Assembly: GCA_963715055.1 (NCBI GenBank)
Contig: CAVQRB010000002.1
Span: forward strand, 124,001-188,000
Length of the DNA stretch: 64,000 nucleotides
DNA from: CAVQRB01 sp963715055
GTDB lineage: Bacteria > Pseudomonadota > Alphaproteobacteria > Rhodobacterales > Rhodobacteraceae
Direction: 5' to 3'
Shown: positions 47,292 through 56,438 of the stretch, one piece after another
Layout of the letters: each line of letters opens with the position of its first letter
Numbering within the stretch: position 1 is the stretch's first letter
Notes under the pieces: model-generated
Databases searched by the model: none
What the model saw: the letters and a program-made list of their open reading frames with translations, nothing else
Told to the model about the DNA's origin: nothing
Made by a program: the position numbers and the translations under genes

Positions 47292-50200
47292 TCAGAGGTC
47301 GAGCGCGATGACCCCGTCCTTCTGCGCGGCCCGCGACTGGCAGAGGATCATGGCCTCCGCCCGCTCGGCCTGCGACAGCACGAAATCGCGATGCTCGACC
47401 GCGCCGGAGAGCACCCGGCACCGGCAGACACCGCATAGACCATCGGAACACTTCAGATCGACGCGTATCCCTTGGGCAACAAGCGCTTCGGCTGCGGATT
47501 GATCGGCCGATACGGCGATCAACTGCCCATCCCTGAGCCGGATCCGGAAGGGATGGTTTTGATAGGCCGGCATGTCGGGGACGGAGAAATACTCGACATG
47601 CCGCGCCGTTTCGGGAAAGCCCGCCGATGCAGCATGTGCCATCACGGCGTCCATATAGGCGTCGGGACCGCAGGCATAGACATGCCAACCCTCGGCATTG
47701 GCCGCGAGGATCTTGCCAAGATCGGCCCGGCTTCCCTCTTCCGTGACATGCAGGTGCACGGCGTCCCGCCATGGCACATCCGCCAGATGGTCCGCGAAGG
47801 CCGCGTCCTGCCGTCGCGACACCGAGTAATGCAGGGTGAAAGACCGCTTCGCGCGGTGCAGTTCATGCGCCATGGCGATCAGGGGCGTGACACCGATGCC
47901 ACCGCCCATCAGCAGGACATGGCGCGACTGCGGCACGAGGGGGAAGTGATTGATGGGCTTCGAGACAAAGACCCGCCGCCCTTGCGCAAAGACGCGGTGG
48001 AGCAACTCCGACCCGCCGCGGCCCGCCACTTCGCGCTGGACCGCAATGGTATAGCAGGAACGGTCCGCAGGATCCCCGGTGAGCGAGTATTGTCTCAGCC
48101 GGTCCGGGCTTATCACCACATCGATATGCGCGCCCGCGTTCCAGGCTGGCAAAGGGCCACCGTCGCGAGCATGAAAGCGGTAGAGCGTGACGGTCGCGCT
48201 CAGCGGCTTGACCTCCGCGATGACGACCTCGACCACCGGGCTCACGGGCGGCTCGGTATAGCGGTGATCCCATGGGCCTGTCTCTCCTGCGGCCCGACGC
48301 TTGCGGTAGTCGTCCGCCGAAATCATGTCGCGATAGGCCCGGATGCCCGCCTCCCGCTCCATCGCGAAAGGATAGGGCCAGGGCGGCGGTGCGAGGTTGG
48401 CCGGATAGACTGCGAGCGTCTGATCCTCGAAAGCGAGCTTCAGCGATCTCTGCAAGCCGCGGGCATTCACCGGGTGCCGTGTCGGCTCATACCCACCGTC
48501 TTCGGCCAGTTCGAGATCCCACCACCACTTCTTGACCGGGTTGAGACCACCGCGGCCCAGGGCATCATCGAGCTTCGCAAGATAGGGGGCAGCACCAGGC
48601 AAGGTCATCGCCGCCCACCGGAACGGCTTTTCGGCAAAGAGTCCCTCCAGGTTCCAGGGGCAGGTTTTCATGCAGCGCCCGCACATCGCACCCCCGGTGG
48701 TCGTGATGCGATAGGTCGCGCATTTCTGGCTGTCGGATTTCCAGATCTCATAGCCGTTGAACATGCGCTTCGGCCCTGCGGTGATGGCGCCCGACGGACA
48801 TTCCCGTGCGCATTTGTTGCAGCTTTCGCAAAACCGTTGCAGGCCGAAATCGATGGGCGCATCATGGGCGAGCGGCATGTCGGTGGTGACGACGCCGGAC
48901 TTCAGGCGCGGCCCGAGGAAGGGGTTCAGAATGACCTCGCCGATCCGGCTGACCTCCCCAAGCCCCGACAGGAGCAGCAGCGGTGGCTGCAACACGTCGC
49001 CATCCATGACCGTATGGGCCTTGGCCTGAAAGCCGAGGGTGCGGATCTGCCGGGCGATCACGCCCCCCAGCAGCGAGAACCGCAGATAGGCGCGCATCGA
49101 TTGCGCCACCGAGATCCAGTCATCACCCGAGGCCCCTTCCATCGTCTCGAAGCCCTGATCGATGATCATGCTGATGGCCTGATCATGCGGCGGGTCGATC
49201 GGCGCGCCGGTTGCGTCATGGCTGTACCAGGTCCAGTCGGGGCAGCGGCTGATCCCCACGGCATCGACGCCGAGAAAGTAGCTTGCCGCCTTGATGTTCG
49301 CGGCATTGCAGGCGGCGTCCGTCGGTCGCGCGCCATCGGGTGCCTCGCCATCCTGCAGCAGAACGAAAGCGCCCAGCATGCGCCGTTGCGCCGACGAAGG
49401 AGCGGATTTGCGCACGTAGCGACCGGCGGTGGCCGCCTCCTGCACCGGTTTGCCCAAGTCGCCGAATTGCGCCCGGATGAACATGTCGGTGCGTTTCGGC
49501 ACGCGCGGCACATGCGCCTCGTCGATGTAGGTGGTGGGCCTTTCAACGCGTTTCAGGCTCTCCATCGGATGCGGCCCGGCAGCGAAGTCGCGTTTTTCGA
49601 AGGGATCGCGCAGGCCCCTGCGCCGCATTCCGCGGGACGACCAACGAGGCTGGCGCACAGCGAGCGGTGCATCCTGCGCAAGCGGCATCGTCGTGGTCAG
49701 GGCGGCAGCGCCGAACCTCTCGCCAAGAAACGGCGCAACGACCCTTCCCTCCTCCACCATCGCAAGGCCTGCCGCCACCGCCGCCTTGTTGAGGTCGATG
49801 TCCGTGGCGGTGCCCGTGTGCGCCGTCGCCTCCCACCCCAGAAGCCGGATGTAGGACGCCAGTACCACCGCCACTTCTGAGGCGCGCAGACAGGCGCGAT
49901 GCGCCTGCGCGTCCCTGAGCCACGCATAGCCCGGTTCGGACGGGCGCGGATCCCGCGGCATTCCGGCGAGAACCACGACCACATGCGCGTGGTTGTCGAT
50001 CGTGCCGGCGGGTGCGGCCATCGCTTCGCGCAGATCGGCCATGATCAGGTCGATGCCGGCCGCGAGGCTCTTCGTCTGCTGCGATCCGAGATCGCGGGCG
50101 AGGCGGTCGATGTCCGGATTGCGCCGCGGTGGATCGAGCCTTGCGGCTGTGAGCATCGGGCCGATACCGACGGCCGTGGCATCGCAGAAATACCCGAAGG

Positions 50201-50468
50201 CCTTCAGGTGGTTCGCCCGCGCGACCAGATCATCGGGACAGGCCGCGCGCACCTTGTTGACCATACCGCTGCGGATGGCATCCATCGTGGCCTGGTGATC
50301 CCGCATCGCATTCACGATCGACTGGGGGTCCTCCGGCCGGTCAAAGGACAGGGGCGGTGGCGGCGGCACCGTCGCGAGATCCGGCATCGGCCCGCGCGCC
50401 AGTTCCTCCAGCGGCAGAGCGCCAAGATGCGGCGCGCGCTTGCGCGTCGAAAAGAAGCGGGTCGTCAT
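47292..50468 (-). CDS. Self-sufficient reductive dehalogenase (cobalamin, two 4Fe-4S, FMN reductase and 2Fe-2S ferredoxin domains)
   Basis: 1058 residues. Residues ~75-275 are a degenerate copy and ~385-545 an intact copy of the cobalamin-binding RdhA core. Two 4Fe-4S clusters follow: C547/C550/C553/C557 and C583/C596/C599/C603. The candidate catalytic Tyr461, Lys523 and Arg587 have the same mutual spacing (62 and 64) as Tyr426, Lys488 and Arg552 that I recall for the Nitratireductor pacificus enzyme. From ~740 comes a phthalate-dioxygenase-reductase-like module: RQYSLTG (FMN), GGGIGVTPL (NAD(P)H) and ferredoxin cysteines C1007/C1012/C1015/C1043. Known family members dehalogenate halophenolic compounds in the cytoplasm under air with NADPH. 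No Tat signal is present, which fits a catabolic rather than respiratory enzyme. Start ATG 50468 after GGAGG. Confidence 0.9.
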   Translation of the reverse strand: MTTRFFSTRKRAPHLGALPLEELARGPMPDLATVPPPPPLSFDRPEDPQSIVNAMRDHQATMDAIRSGMVNKVRAACPDDLVARANHLKAFGYFCDATAVGIGPMLTAARLDPPRRNPDIDRLARDLGSQQTKSLAAGIDLIMADLREAMAAPAGTIDNHAHVVVVLAGMPRDPRPSEPGYAWLRDAQAHRACLRASEVAVVLASYIRLLGWEATAHTGTATDIDLNKAAVAAGLAMVEEGRVVAPFLGERFGAAALTTTMPLAQDAPLAVRQPRWSSRGMRRRGLRDPFEKRDFAAGPHPMESLKRVERPTTYIDEAHVPRVPKRTDMFIRAQFGDLGKPVQEAATAGRYVRKSAPSSAQRRMLGAFVLLQDGEAPDGARPTDAACNAANIKAASYFLGVDAVGISRCPDWTWYSHDATGAPIDPPHDQAISMIIDQGFETMEGASGDDWISVAQSMRAYLRFSLLGGVIARQIRTLGFQAKAHTVMDGDVLQPPLLLLSGLGEVSRIGEVILNPFLGPRLKSGVVTTDMPLAHDAPIDFGLQRFCESCNKCARECPSGAITAGPKRMFNGYEIWKSDSQKCATYRITTTGGAMCGRCMKTCPWNLEGLFAEKPFRWAAMTLPGAAPYLAKLDDALGRGGLNPVKKWWWDLELAEDGGYEPTRHPVNARGLQRSLKLAFEDQTLAVYPANLAPPPWPYPFAMEREAGIRAYRDMISADDYRKRRAAGETGPWDHRYTEPPVSPVVEVVIAEVKPLSATVTLYRFHARDGGPLPAWNAGAHIDVVISPDRLRQYSLTGDPADRSCYTIAVQREVAGRGGSELLHRVFAQGRRVFVSKPINHFPLVPQSRHVLLMGGGIGVTPLIAMAHELHRAKRSFTLHYSVSRRQDAAFADHLADVPWRDAVHLHVTEEGSRADLGKILAANAEGWHVYACGPDAYMDAVMAHAASAGFPETARHVEYFSVPDMPAYQNHPFRIRLRDGQLIAVSADQSAAEALVAQGIRVDLKCSDGLCGVCRCRVLSGAVEHRDFVLSQAERAEAMILCQSRAAQKDGVIALDL

Positions 50469-50568
50469 GCGCGCCTCCCGGCTATCCGCTGCCGCCTCAT
50501 GCGGTCAGCTGCGGCCATGCTTGATGGGAAACGGCAGGCATTGCAACGCCTGCACCGCGTTCAGCGGA

Positions 50569-52164
50569 TCATGCGTCCTGCAGGATCAGGTCCGAGGCCT
50601 TTTCGCCGATCATGATCGCCGGCGCATTGGTGTTGCCCGAGACGATTTCCGGCATGATCGAACAATCCGCCACGCGCAGCCCCCGGATACCATGCACGCG
50701 CAGCCGGGCATCCACTACCGCGTCCGCTCCCTGCCCCATCTTGCAGGTGCCCGTCGGGTGATAGATCGAGGCGGTATTGTTGCGCGCCCAATCCAGCGTG
50801 GCCTCATAATCGTTCATGTCGAGCGCGGGGTTCGGGCGATACTCTTCGGAGATCTTGGAGGTCAGCGGGGCGTGCCGGGCAATGGTCCGCGCGATGTTGA
50901 CCCCTGCGACAACCGTGCGGCAATCGGTTTCCGTCGAGAGGTAGTTGGGGATGATCCTGGGGTAGTCGCGCGGGTTCGCCGATTTCAGCCTGATTTCCCC
51001 CCGGCTTTCGGGGCGCAACTGACAGACCGACATGGTGAAGGCGGAAAACTTGTCCGCCCCCTTGCCCGGGTTTTCCGCCGAAAGCGGCTGCACGTGGAAC
51101 TGGATATCGGGCGTCTCGACATCCTCGCGGGTCTTCAGGAAACCGGTTGCGAGACTGGCGGCCATGGTCATCGGGCCTGCGCGAAAGAGGAGGTATTTCA
51201 AACCGATCTTCGCCTGCCCCATCAGCGTGCCCACCTCGTCGTTCAGCGTCGGTTCGTTGCATTTGTAGACAAGCCGCGCCTGCAGGTGATCCTGCATGTT
51301 CTTGCCCACGCCCTTGAGCTCTTGGGCGACCTCGATCCCGTGTTCGGCGAGCTGTTCGGCATCGCCGATCCCGGACAGCATGAGCAGTTGCGGCGAGTTG
51401 ATCGCCCCGCCGCAGAGCACGATCTCGCGCGCGGCCTTCACGCGCTGCACAGTGCCGCTGCGGTCCTTGTAGCTGACGCCGGTCGCACGGCCTTCTTCGA
51501 TCTCGATCCGGTCGACCTGCGCATGGGTGATGATTTGCAGGTTCGGACGCTGCTTGACCGGGTTGAGATAGGCCACCGCCGCACTGCACCGGCGCCCGTT
51601 GCGCGCGGTCAGCTGGAAGAATCCGACGCCTTCCTGCTCGGCGCCATTGTAATCGGGATTGAACTTGTATCCCGCCGCCTGCGCCGCCGCGACCCAGGCA
51701 TCGGTGATGGGACGCTGGATGCGCATGTTCGACACCGAAAGCGGCCCTTCGTTGCCGTGAAACTCATCCGCACCGCGTTCATTGTGCTCCGCCCGCTTGA
51801 ACAGCGGCAGCACGTCGTCCCAGCCCCAGCCGGCATTGCCCATCTGGCGCCAGCGGTCGTAATCCTGCGGCTGTCCGCGCACGTAAAGCAGACCGTTGAG
51901 CGAAGAAGAGCCGCCCAGGACCTTGCCACGCGGCCATTCGATCGAGCGTCCGTTGAGGCCCGGATCTGCTTCCGTCTTGTAGCACCAGTCGACCGAGGGG
52001 TTGTGGATCGTCTTGAAGTATCCCACCGGAATGTGGATCCATGGATTGAGATCCCTTCCCCCGGCCTCCAGCAGGACAACCTTGTGTTTCGGGTTGGCGC
52101 TCAGGCGATTCGCGACCACGCAGCCAGCGGATCCGGCGCCGATCACCACGAAATCTGCTTCCAC
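50569..52164 (-). CDS. GMC family FAD-dependent alcohol dehydrogenase (choline dehydrogenase-like)
   Basis: 531 residues. FAD-binding VIGAGSAGCVVANRLS at the N-terminus, GMC signature 1 as GKVLGGSSSLNGLLYVRGQ, signature 2 GAINSPQLLMLSGIG, and the active-site region SIYHPTGTCKMG with a C-terminal NTNAPAIMIGEKA. Oxidises an alcohol to aldehyde; the exact substrate cannot be set by eye. Divergent from the TRAP transporter and 100 bp upstream of the reductive dehalogenase on the same strand. Confidence 0.88.
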   Translation of the reverse strand: MEADFVVIGAGSAGCVVANRLSANPKHKVVLLEAGGRDLNPWIHIPVGYFKTIHNPSVDWCYKTEADPGLNGRSIEWPRGKVLGGSSSLNGLLYVRGQPQDYDRWRQMGNAGWGWDDVLPLFKRAEHNERGADEFHGNEGPLSVSNMRIQRPITDAWVAAAQAAGYKFNPDYNGAEQEGVGFFQLTARNGRRCSAAVAYLNPVKQRPNLQIITHAQVDRIEIEEGRATGVSYKDRSGTVQRVKAAREIVLCGGAINSPQLLMLSGIGDAEQLAEHGIEVAQELKGVGKNMQDHLQARLVYKCNEPTLNDEVGTLMGQAKIGLKYLLFRAGPMTMAASLATGFLKTREDVETPDIQFHVQPLSAENPGKGADKFSAFTMSVCQLRPESRGEIRLKSANPRDYPRIIPNYLSTETDCRTVVAGVNIARTIARHAPLTSKISEEYRPNPALDMNDYEATLDWARNNTASIYHPTGTCKMGQGADAVVDARLRVHGIRGLRVADCSIMPEIVSGNTNAPAIMIGEKASDLILQDA

Positions 52165-52229
52165 TTTGACACCCCTCCGCTAGTCTTAAAAAATCTCTAG
52201 TCAAATTTCGAATATCATACTAGTGTTTT

Positions 52230-52246
52230 TGGGACAATTAGTCTCA
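52230..52246. promoter_or_regulatory. Imperfect palindrome between the GMC and TRAP genes
   Basis: TGGGAC-AATTA-GTCTCA is a 17-bp palindrome with one mismatch in the AT-rich 107-bp divergent region. It may be the operator of the IclR regulator encoded after the TRAP genes. Confidence 0.4.
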
Positions 52247-52271
52247 ATAAATGACATTCAGGGAGGAATGC

Positions 52272-53504
52272 ATGAAACTTACAGACAAGCTGGGTCAAAT
52301 TTCGCGCCGCGATCTTTTCAGGGTCGCCGGCACCTATGGCATGAGTTCGACGCTGCTCGCCGCAGGCAGTTTTGGCGGCGCGATGACCCTTGCCAACCTG
52401 GCGAAAGCCGCTGAATCCACCTATGAAAAACGCTTCGCGAAGGAAGCGAAGTTCACCTTGAAATTCGGTGCCGCCGGCTTCAACGCGCGCAACCTGCTGA
52501 TCGAACGTGCCGGCTGTCTGGAGTTCGCCCGCGATCTTGAAAGCCGCACGGACGGTGAGATTCGCGTCGAGTTCATCGGCGACAACCAGATCTGCAACCA
52601 GGGCTCCTGCGTGGAGAAAACCCAGCAGGGAATCGTCGACATCTATGCGGCCTCGACCCAGAACTCTGCGGGTGGCGCGCCCTATCTCAACATTCTCGAT
52701 TATGCCTTCATGTTCCCGTCGCGCGCGTCGATCTATTACTTCCTCTACAGCCCGGAATCGCAGCGCATCCTGCGCGAGCCCTTCGAAAAGAACCACGGCC
52801 TGAAGTTCCTCTTCAGCCATGCGGAACTGCGCGGTATCCAGCTCGGCCTGAAGTGGAAGGACGCGCCCACCGTGACCAAGCTCGAAGAGCTGTTTGGCAC
52901 GAAAAACCGCGTCACGGGCACACAGCTTGGCCGCATCGCCATGCAGGCGCTGAACCTCAACCCGGTGCCGATCGCCTGGGAAGAGACCCTCGACGGTCTC
53001 AAGCAGGGCCTGATTGATGGCGCGGAAACCTGGGCCTCGGCTGTGGCCTATGCCAACATGTCCCCGGTGGTCTCGCAGTGCGTCGACCTCAACTTCTTCT
53101 GCGGCACCGAGCACACGGCGATGAGCGCCAAGGCCTTCGACAGCCTCGGTGGCGATCTGCAGGATGCGGTGATGGAATCCTCCTATCTGGCGCAGGTGCA
53201 TGTTCAGGCCGCGAACGAGGCGGCGCTGGTCAACACGGTCGGCTATTCGGTGCCGCAATTGCCGGGCACCATTTTCGAGCGCGATGGCGTGCGCATGGCG
53301 AGACTGCCCGAGGCCGAACTCAAGATGGCCGAGGAAATGTGTTCGCCGGAGTTCCAGCCTGACCTCTGGACCGAATGGCGTGACCGACTCAACGGCTGGT
53401 CCGGTGGCATGGACACCTATGACGAGATCTACCGGGTCGCCCGCGAGATCCCCAAGGAAACGCTGGCCGAGAACGTCGAGCCCCGCCGTTGGTGGAAAGC
53501 CTGA
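52272..53504 (+). CDS. dctP: TRAP transporter substrate-binding protein DctP with Tat signal
   Basis: 410 residues. Twin-arginine signal ISRRDLFRVAG then a hydrophobic stretch, so the protein is probably exported folded. The TRAP DctP fold is seen in KFTLKFGAAGFNARNLL and GEIRVEFIGDNQ. Start ATG 52272 follows GGGAGG. Delivers an organic acid to DctQM. The family substrate is unknown, but the neighbouring otn cluster suggests a sugar acid such as threonate. Confidence 0.88.
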   Translation: MKLTDKLGQISRRDLFRVAGTYGMSSTLLAAGSFGGAMTLANLAKAAESTYEKRFAKEAKFTLKFGAAGFNARNLLIERAGCLEFARDLESRTDGEIRVEFIGDNQICNQGSCVEKTQQGIVDIYAASTQNSAGGAPYLNILDYAFMFPSRASIYYFLYSPESQRILREPFEKNHGLKFLFSHAELRGIQLGLKWKDAPTVTKLEELFGTKNRVTGTQLGRIAMQALNLNPVPIAWEETLDGLKQGLIDGAETWASAVAYANMSPVVSQCVDLNFFCGTEHTAMSAKAFDSLGGDLQDAVMESSYLAQVHVQAANEAALVNTVGYSVPQLPGTIFERDGVRMARLPEAELKMAEEMCSPEFQPDLWTEWRDRLNGWSGGMDTYDEIYRVAREIPKETLAENVEPRRWWKA

Positions 53505-53517
53505 TCGACATATAGGA

Positions 53518-53549
53518 AAGGGCCGGCCGGTGCGAACCGGTCGGCCTTT
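53518..53549 (+). terminator. Stem-loop between dctP and dctQ
   Basis: A long stem (about 14 pairs, GGCCGGCCGGT against ACCGGTCGGCC with flanking A-T pairs, loop GCGA) ends in TTTCTT. It follows the dctP stop by 14 bp. Likely a partial terminator or processing site that yields more binding protein than membrane subunits. Confidence 0.75.
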
Positions 53550-53608
53550 CTTGACAAAGGGAACAGGCAAAACTGTCCCGCAAGGTATTTCTCGGGGGGA
53601 GCTGAGTA

Positions 53609-54283
53609 ATGTCCGTATGGGCCGAAGTGACGAACCTGGTGTCGGCGACACTGGATGGCAATCCGTTCATGATGAAAACCGCCTATCAGTCGAACGCGGC
53701 GTGGTGGGTCTTTGTCCCGCTGACGACCATCGGCGCGGTGCTGGTCTACTACATGTACAAGGCGAGCCCGTTTCTCGACCGCCATCTGGAACGCACCGTC
53801 GTGGTCTATACCTACATCATGATCGCGGCGATCATCTTCGTCGGCGTCCTGCAGCGCTTCCTGCCCTTCCTGCCGGGGCAGCCGCCCTGGTCGACAACCA
53901 TCCCGCCCATGCTCTTCATGGTCATGGCCTGGTTCGGATGCTCGTTCAACGTGCGCCTGCGCACCCACCTCAGCTTCAATGAATTCCGCACGAAACTGCC
54001 GCCCGCCGGCCAGATGGCCTGCCTCTGGCTCGATGCGATCCTGTGGTTCGGCTTTTGCGTGATCGTGGTGACGACGACCGCCCGCGTTGTGGTCAACTCC
54101 ATCGCCAATTTCCAGATCGTACCGGGCACCGATCACATGATGCAGTGGTGGTTCATCATCACCGTTCCGATCGCTTTCGTGCTGATGGCGGGTCGGGTTC
54201 TGGAAAATCTCGTCGAGGACCTGCGTCGCTTCAAGGCGGGCGAACCGCTGATCGAACAATCTGTCATCGGAGGCGATGTATAA
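53609..54283 (+). CDS. dctQ: TRAP transporter small membrane subunit DctQ
   Basis: 224 residues with four hydrophobic segments, MTVVVYTYIMIAAIIFVG-like helices and FNVRLRTHLSFNEF, which corresponds to the DctQ loop. Start after GGGGGAG. Stop overlaps dctM (TAATG). Confidence 0.88.
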   Translation: MSVWAEVTNLVSATLDGNPFMMKTAYQSNAAWWVFVPLTTIGAVLVYYMYKASPFLDRHLERTVVVYTYIMIAAIIFVGVLQRFLPFLPGQPPWSTTIPPMLFMVMAWFGCSFNVRLRTHLSFNEFRTKLPPAGQMACLWLDAILWFGFCVIVVTTTARVVVNSIANFQIVPGTDHMMQWWFIITVPIAFVLMAGRVLENLVEDLRRFKAGEPLIEQSVIGGDV

Positions 54284-55641
54284 TGACCGACGGAACCTGG
54301 GTTACAATCATTTCTCTCGCCGTCACCTTCTTCTTCATGATGGGGGTGCCGGTGCTTCTGGTGATCGTCTACTGGATCATCGGGTGCAGCTTCGTGCTGG
54401 GTCTCACGCTCGACAATCTCGGCGCCGAGCTGCTCAACGTGTTCAACAAGGGCTTCGCGCTTCTGGCGATGCCGCTTTTCATCCTCACCGGCGACCTGAT
54501 CAACAAGTCCGGCATTGCCCGGCGGCTGTCGGATTTCGCCTATTCCTGTCTGGGCTGGCTTCGGGGTGGGCTTGCCATGGCCGCCATCGGGGCCTGTGGT
54601 CTCTTCGCCGCAATCTCCGGGTCAAACTCGGCCACGACGGCGACCATCGGGTCGATGCTGCATCCCGAGATGGTCAAGGGTGGCTATGACGAACGCTTCT
54701 CCGCAGCCACAGCGGCGGCCGGTGGTACGGTCGGGATCATCATCCCGCCCTCGATCATCTTCATCGTCTACGGCTTCATGATGAACCTGCCGATCAGCGA
54801 TCTTTTCGTCGCGGGGATCATACCCGGAGCACTCATGGTTCTGGCGATGATGCTGATGGCCTGGATCGTGTGCTCGGTCAACGGCTGGGGCTACCTGATC
54901 AAGCTGGAAATGGGGCGCGTTTTCAAGACCGCCATCGGGGCCTGGCTCGGGTTCTTCGCCATTGGCCTCGTGCTCTGGGGTATCTACACCGGCAAATTCT
55001 CTCCGACAGAGGCCGCCGGCGTCACCGTGGGTTTCTGCATCATCGTGGCCCTGATCAGCTATCCGCTGAACAAGGTCATGGGCATGGATGCCGACACGCC
55101 CGTGTCGGAGAAATCGGTCAGTTCGATGTTCGTGGTCGAGGGGTTCACCATCCCCGACATCCCGTCCATCGTGGTACGTTCGGCACAGATCACCGGTATT
55201 CTGGCACCCCTGATCGCGGCTTCCGTCGTCATGCAGCAAATCCTGTCGCTGCTGGGGGCGCAGTCCGTGATCGGTGATTTCGTGACCGGCATGGGTGGCT
55301 ATTACGCCGTGCTGGCAACGGCGATGATCATCGTCTTTGTCGCGGGCATGATCCTCGAATCCCTGCCCGTCACGATCATCCTTGCGCCCATTCTCGCGCC
55401 GGTGGCGGCCACCGTGGGCGTGGACCCGGTCCACTTCTCGGTGATCTTCCTCGTTGGCGCTTCGATCGGCTTCATCACACCGCCCTACGGTCTGAACCTC
55501 TATGTGGCCTCCGGAGTTACCGGGGTTCCGTACTTCCGGTTGCTGCGCTACTCCTCCATGTATCTGATCTCGCTGCTGGCGGTCTGGATCCTGGTGGCGC
55601 TGACACCTGAACTTTCGTTGATGTTGCTCCCGAACAGGTAA
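54283..55641 (+). CDS. dctM: TRAP transporter large membrane subunit DctM
   Basis: 452 residues with about twelve helices. Family motifs: ISGSNSATTATIGSMLHPEM, GGTVGIIIPPSIIFIVYG and the second repeat GASIGFITPPYGLNLYVASG. Sodium-driven uptake with DctPQ. Confidence 0.93.
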   Translation: MTDGTWVTIISLAVTFFFMMGVPVLLVIVYWIIGCSFVLGLTLDNLGAELLNVFNKGFALLAMPLFILTGDLINKSGIARRLSDFAYSCLGWLRGGLAMAAIGACGLFAAISGSNSATTATIGSMLHPEMVKGGYDERFSAATAAAGGTVGIIIPPSIIFIVYGFMMNLPISDLFVAGIIPGALMVLAMMLMAWIVCSVNGWGYLIKLEMGRVFKTAIGAWLGFFAIGLVLWGIYTGKFSPTEAAGVTVGFCIIVALISYPLNKVMGMDADTPVSEKSVSSMFVVEGFTIPDIPSIVVRSAQITGILAPLIAASVVMQQILSLLGAQSVIGDFVTGMGGYYAVLATAMIIVFVAGMILESLPVTIILAPILAPVAATVGVDPVHFSVIFLVGASIGFITPPYGLNLYVASGVTGVPYFRLLRYSSMYLISLLAVWILVALTPELSLMLLPNR

Positions 55642-55652
55642 AAGAAGACGGC

Positions 55653-56432
55653 ATGCCGGACGATTACTTACCAGATGAGCAGGGCCAGATCCCGACCAAT
55701 CTCAGGTTGCTGATCCTGCTCGAGGAAGTCGCACGCGCCGGCGTGCCCGTTACCCCGTCCGCCCTGAAGGACACGCTGAATCTGCCGAAGCCGACCCTGC
55801 ACCGGCTCTTCAATACCGCCGAAGCGGCAGGCTACCTGCAACGCGATCTCGACGGGCGGTCCTATGGTCCGGGGCCGCGGCTGCGGCGGCTTGCGGTCAA
55901 TACGGTCTCCTCGCAGCGCATGCGGACAGTCCGTCTCGCCATATTGCGAAACGTCGCCCGGGACATCGGCGAGACCTGCAACATCGCCACGCCCGACCGC
56001 GAGGGCATGACCTATCTCGACCGGGTGGAAACGCTCTGGCCGCTGCGCATCCAGCTGCCGGTCGGGACGCAAGTGCCCTTCCACTGCACGGCGAGCGGCA
56101 AGATGTATCTCTCCACCTTGCGCCCCGCCTACCTCGACAAATATCTCGCTTCCGCGACGCTGGAAAGCTGTGCGCCCGGAACGATCACAGACAAGAAAAA
56201 ACTGAAAAAAGAGATCGAACAGACATCCAAACGCGGGTATTCCCGCGACAATCAGGAATTCATGGACGACATGGTCGCCATCGCGGTGCCGATCCTTGAT
56301 GATCAGAAACGGCTGACCTCCACGCTCTCGGTCCATGCGCCGGTGCAGCGGCACGGGCTCGACGATCTGGTCAAGCACCTCGACAGGCTCCGCGCGGCAG
56401 CGAAGGAACTCTCGGAGCTTATCAACACCTGA
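55653..56432 (+). CDS. IclR family transcriptional regulator
   Basis: 259 residues: winged helix-turn-helix N-terminal (ALKDTLNLPKPTLHRLFNTA) and effector domain (VPFHCTASGKMYLSTL, MVAIAVPILDDQ). It follows dctM by 11 bp, so it is probably cotranscribed and controls the TRAP and the convergent otn genes. Confidence 0.92.
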   Translation: MPDDYLPDEQGQIPTNLRLLILLEEVARAGVPVTPSALKDTLNLPKPTLHRLFNTAEAAGYLQRDLDGRSYGPGPRLRRLAVNTVSSQRMRTVRLAILRNVARDIGETCNIATPDREGMTYLDRVETLWPLRIQLPVGTQVPFHCTASGKMYLSTLRPAYLDKYLASATLESCAPGTITDKKKLKKEIEQTSKRGYSRDNQEFMDDMVAIAVPILDDQKRLTSTLSVHAPVQRHGLDDLVKHLDRLRAAAKELSELINT

Positions 56433-56438
56433 GTGCTG

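Noticed and set aside
47472..49880. 802-codon open frame on the strand opposite the reductive dehalogenase
   Set aside because: Its codon positions mirror the real gene, it is rich in His/Arg/Asp as GC-rich shadows are, and no family resemblance is visible. The same holds for long antisense frames over dnaE, glyA and katG.
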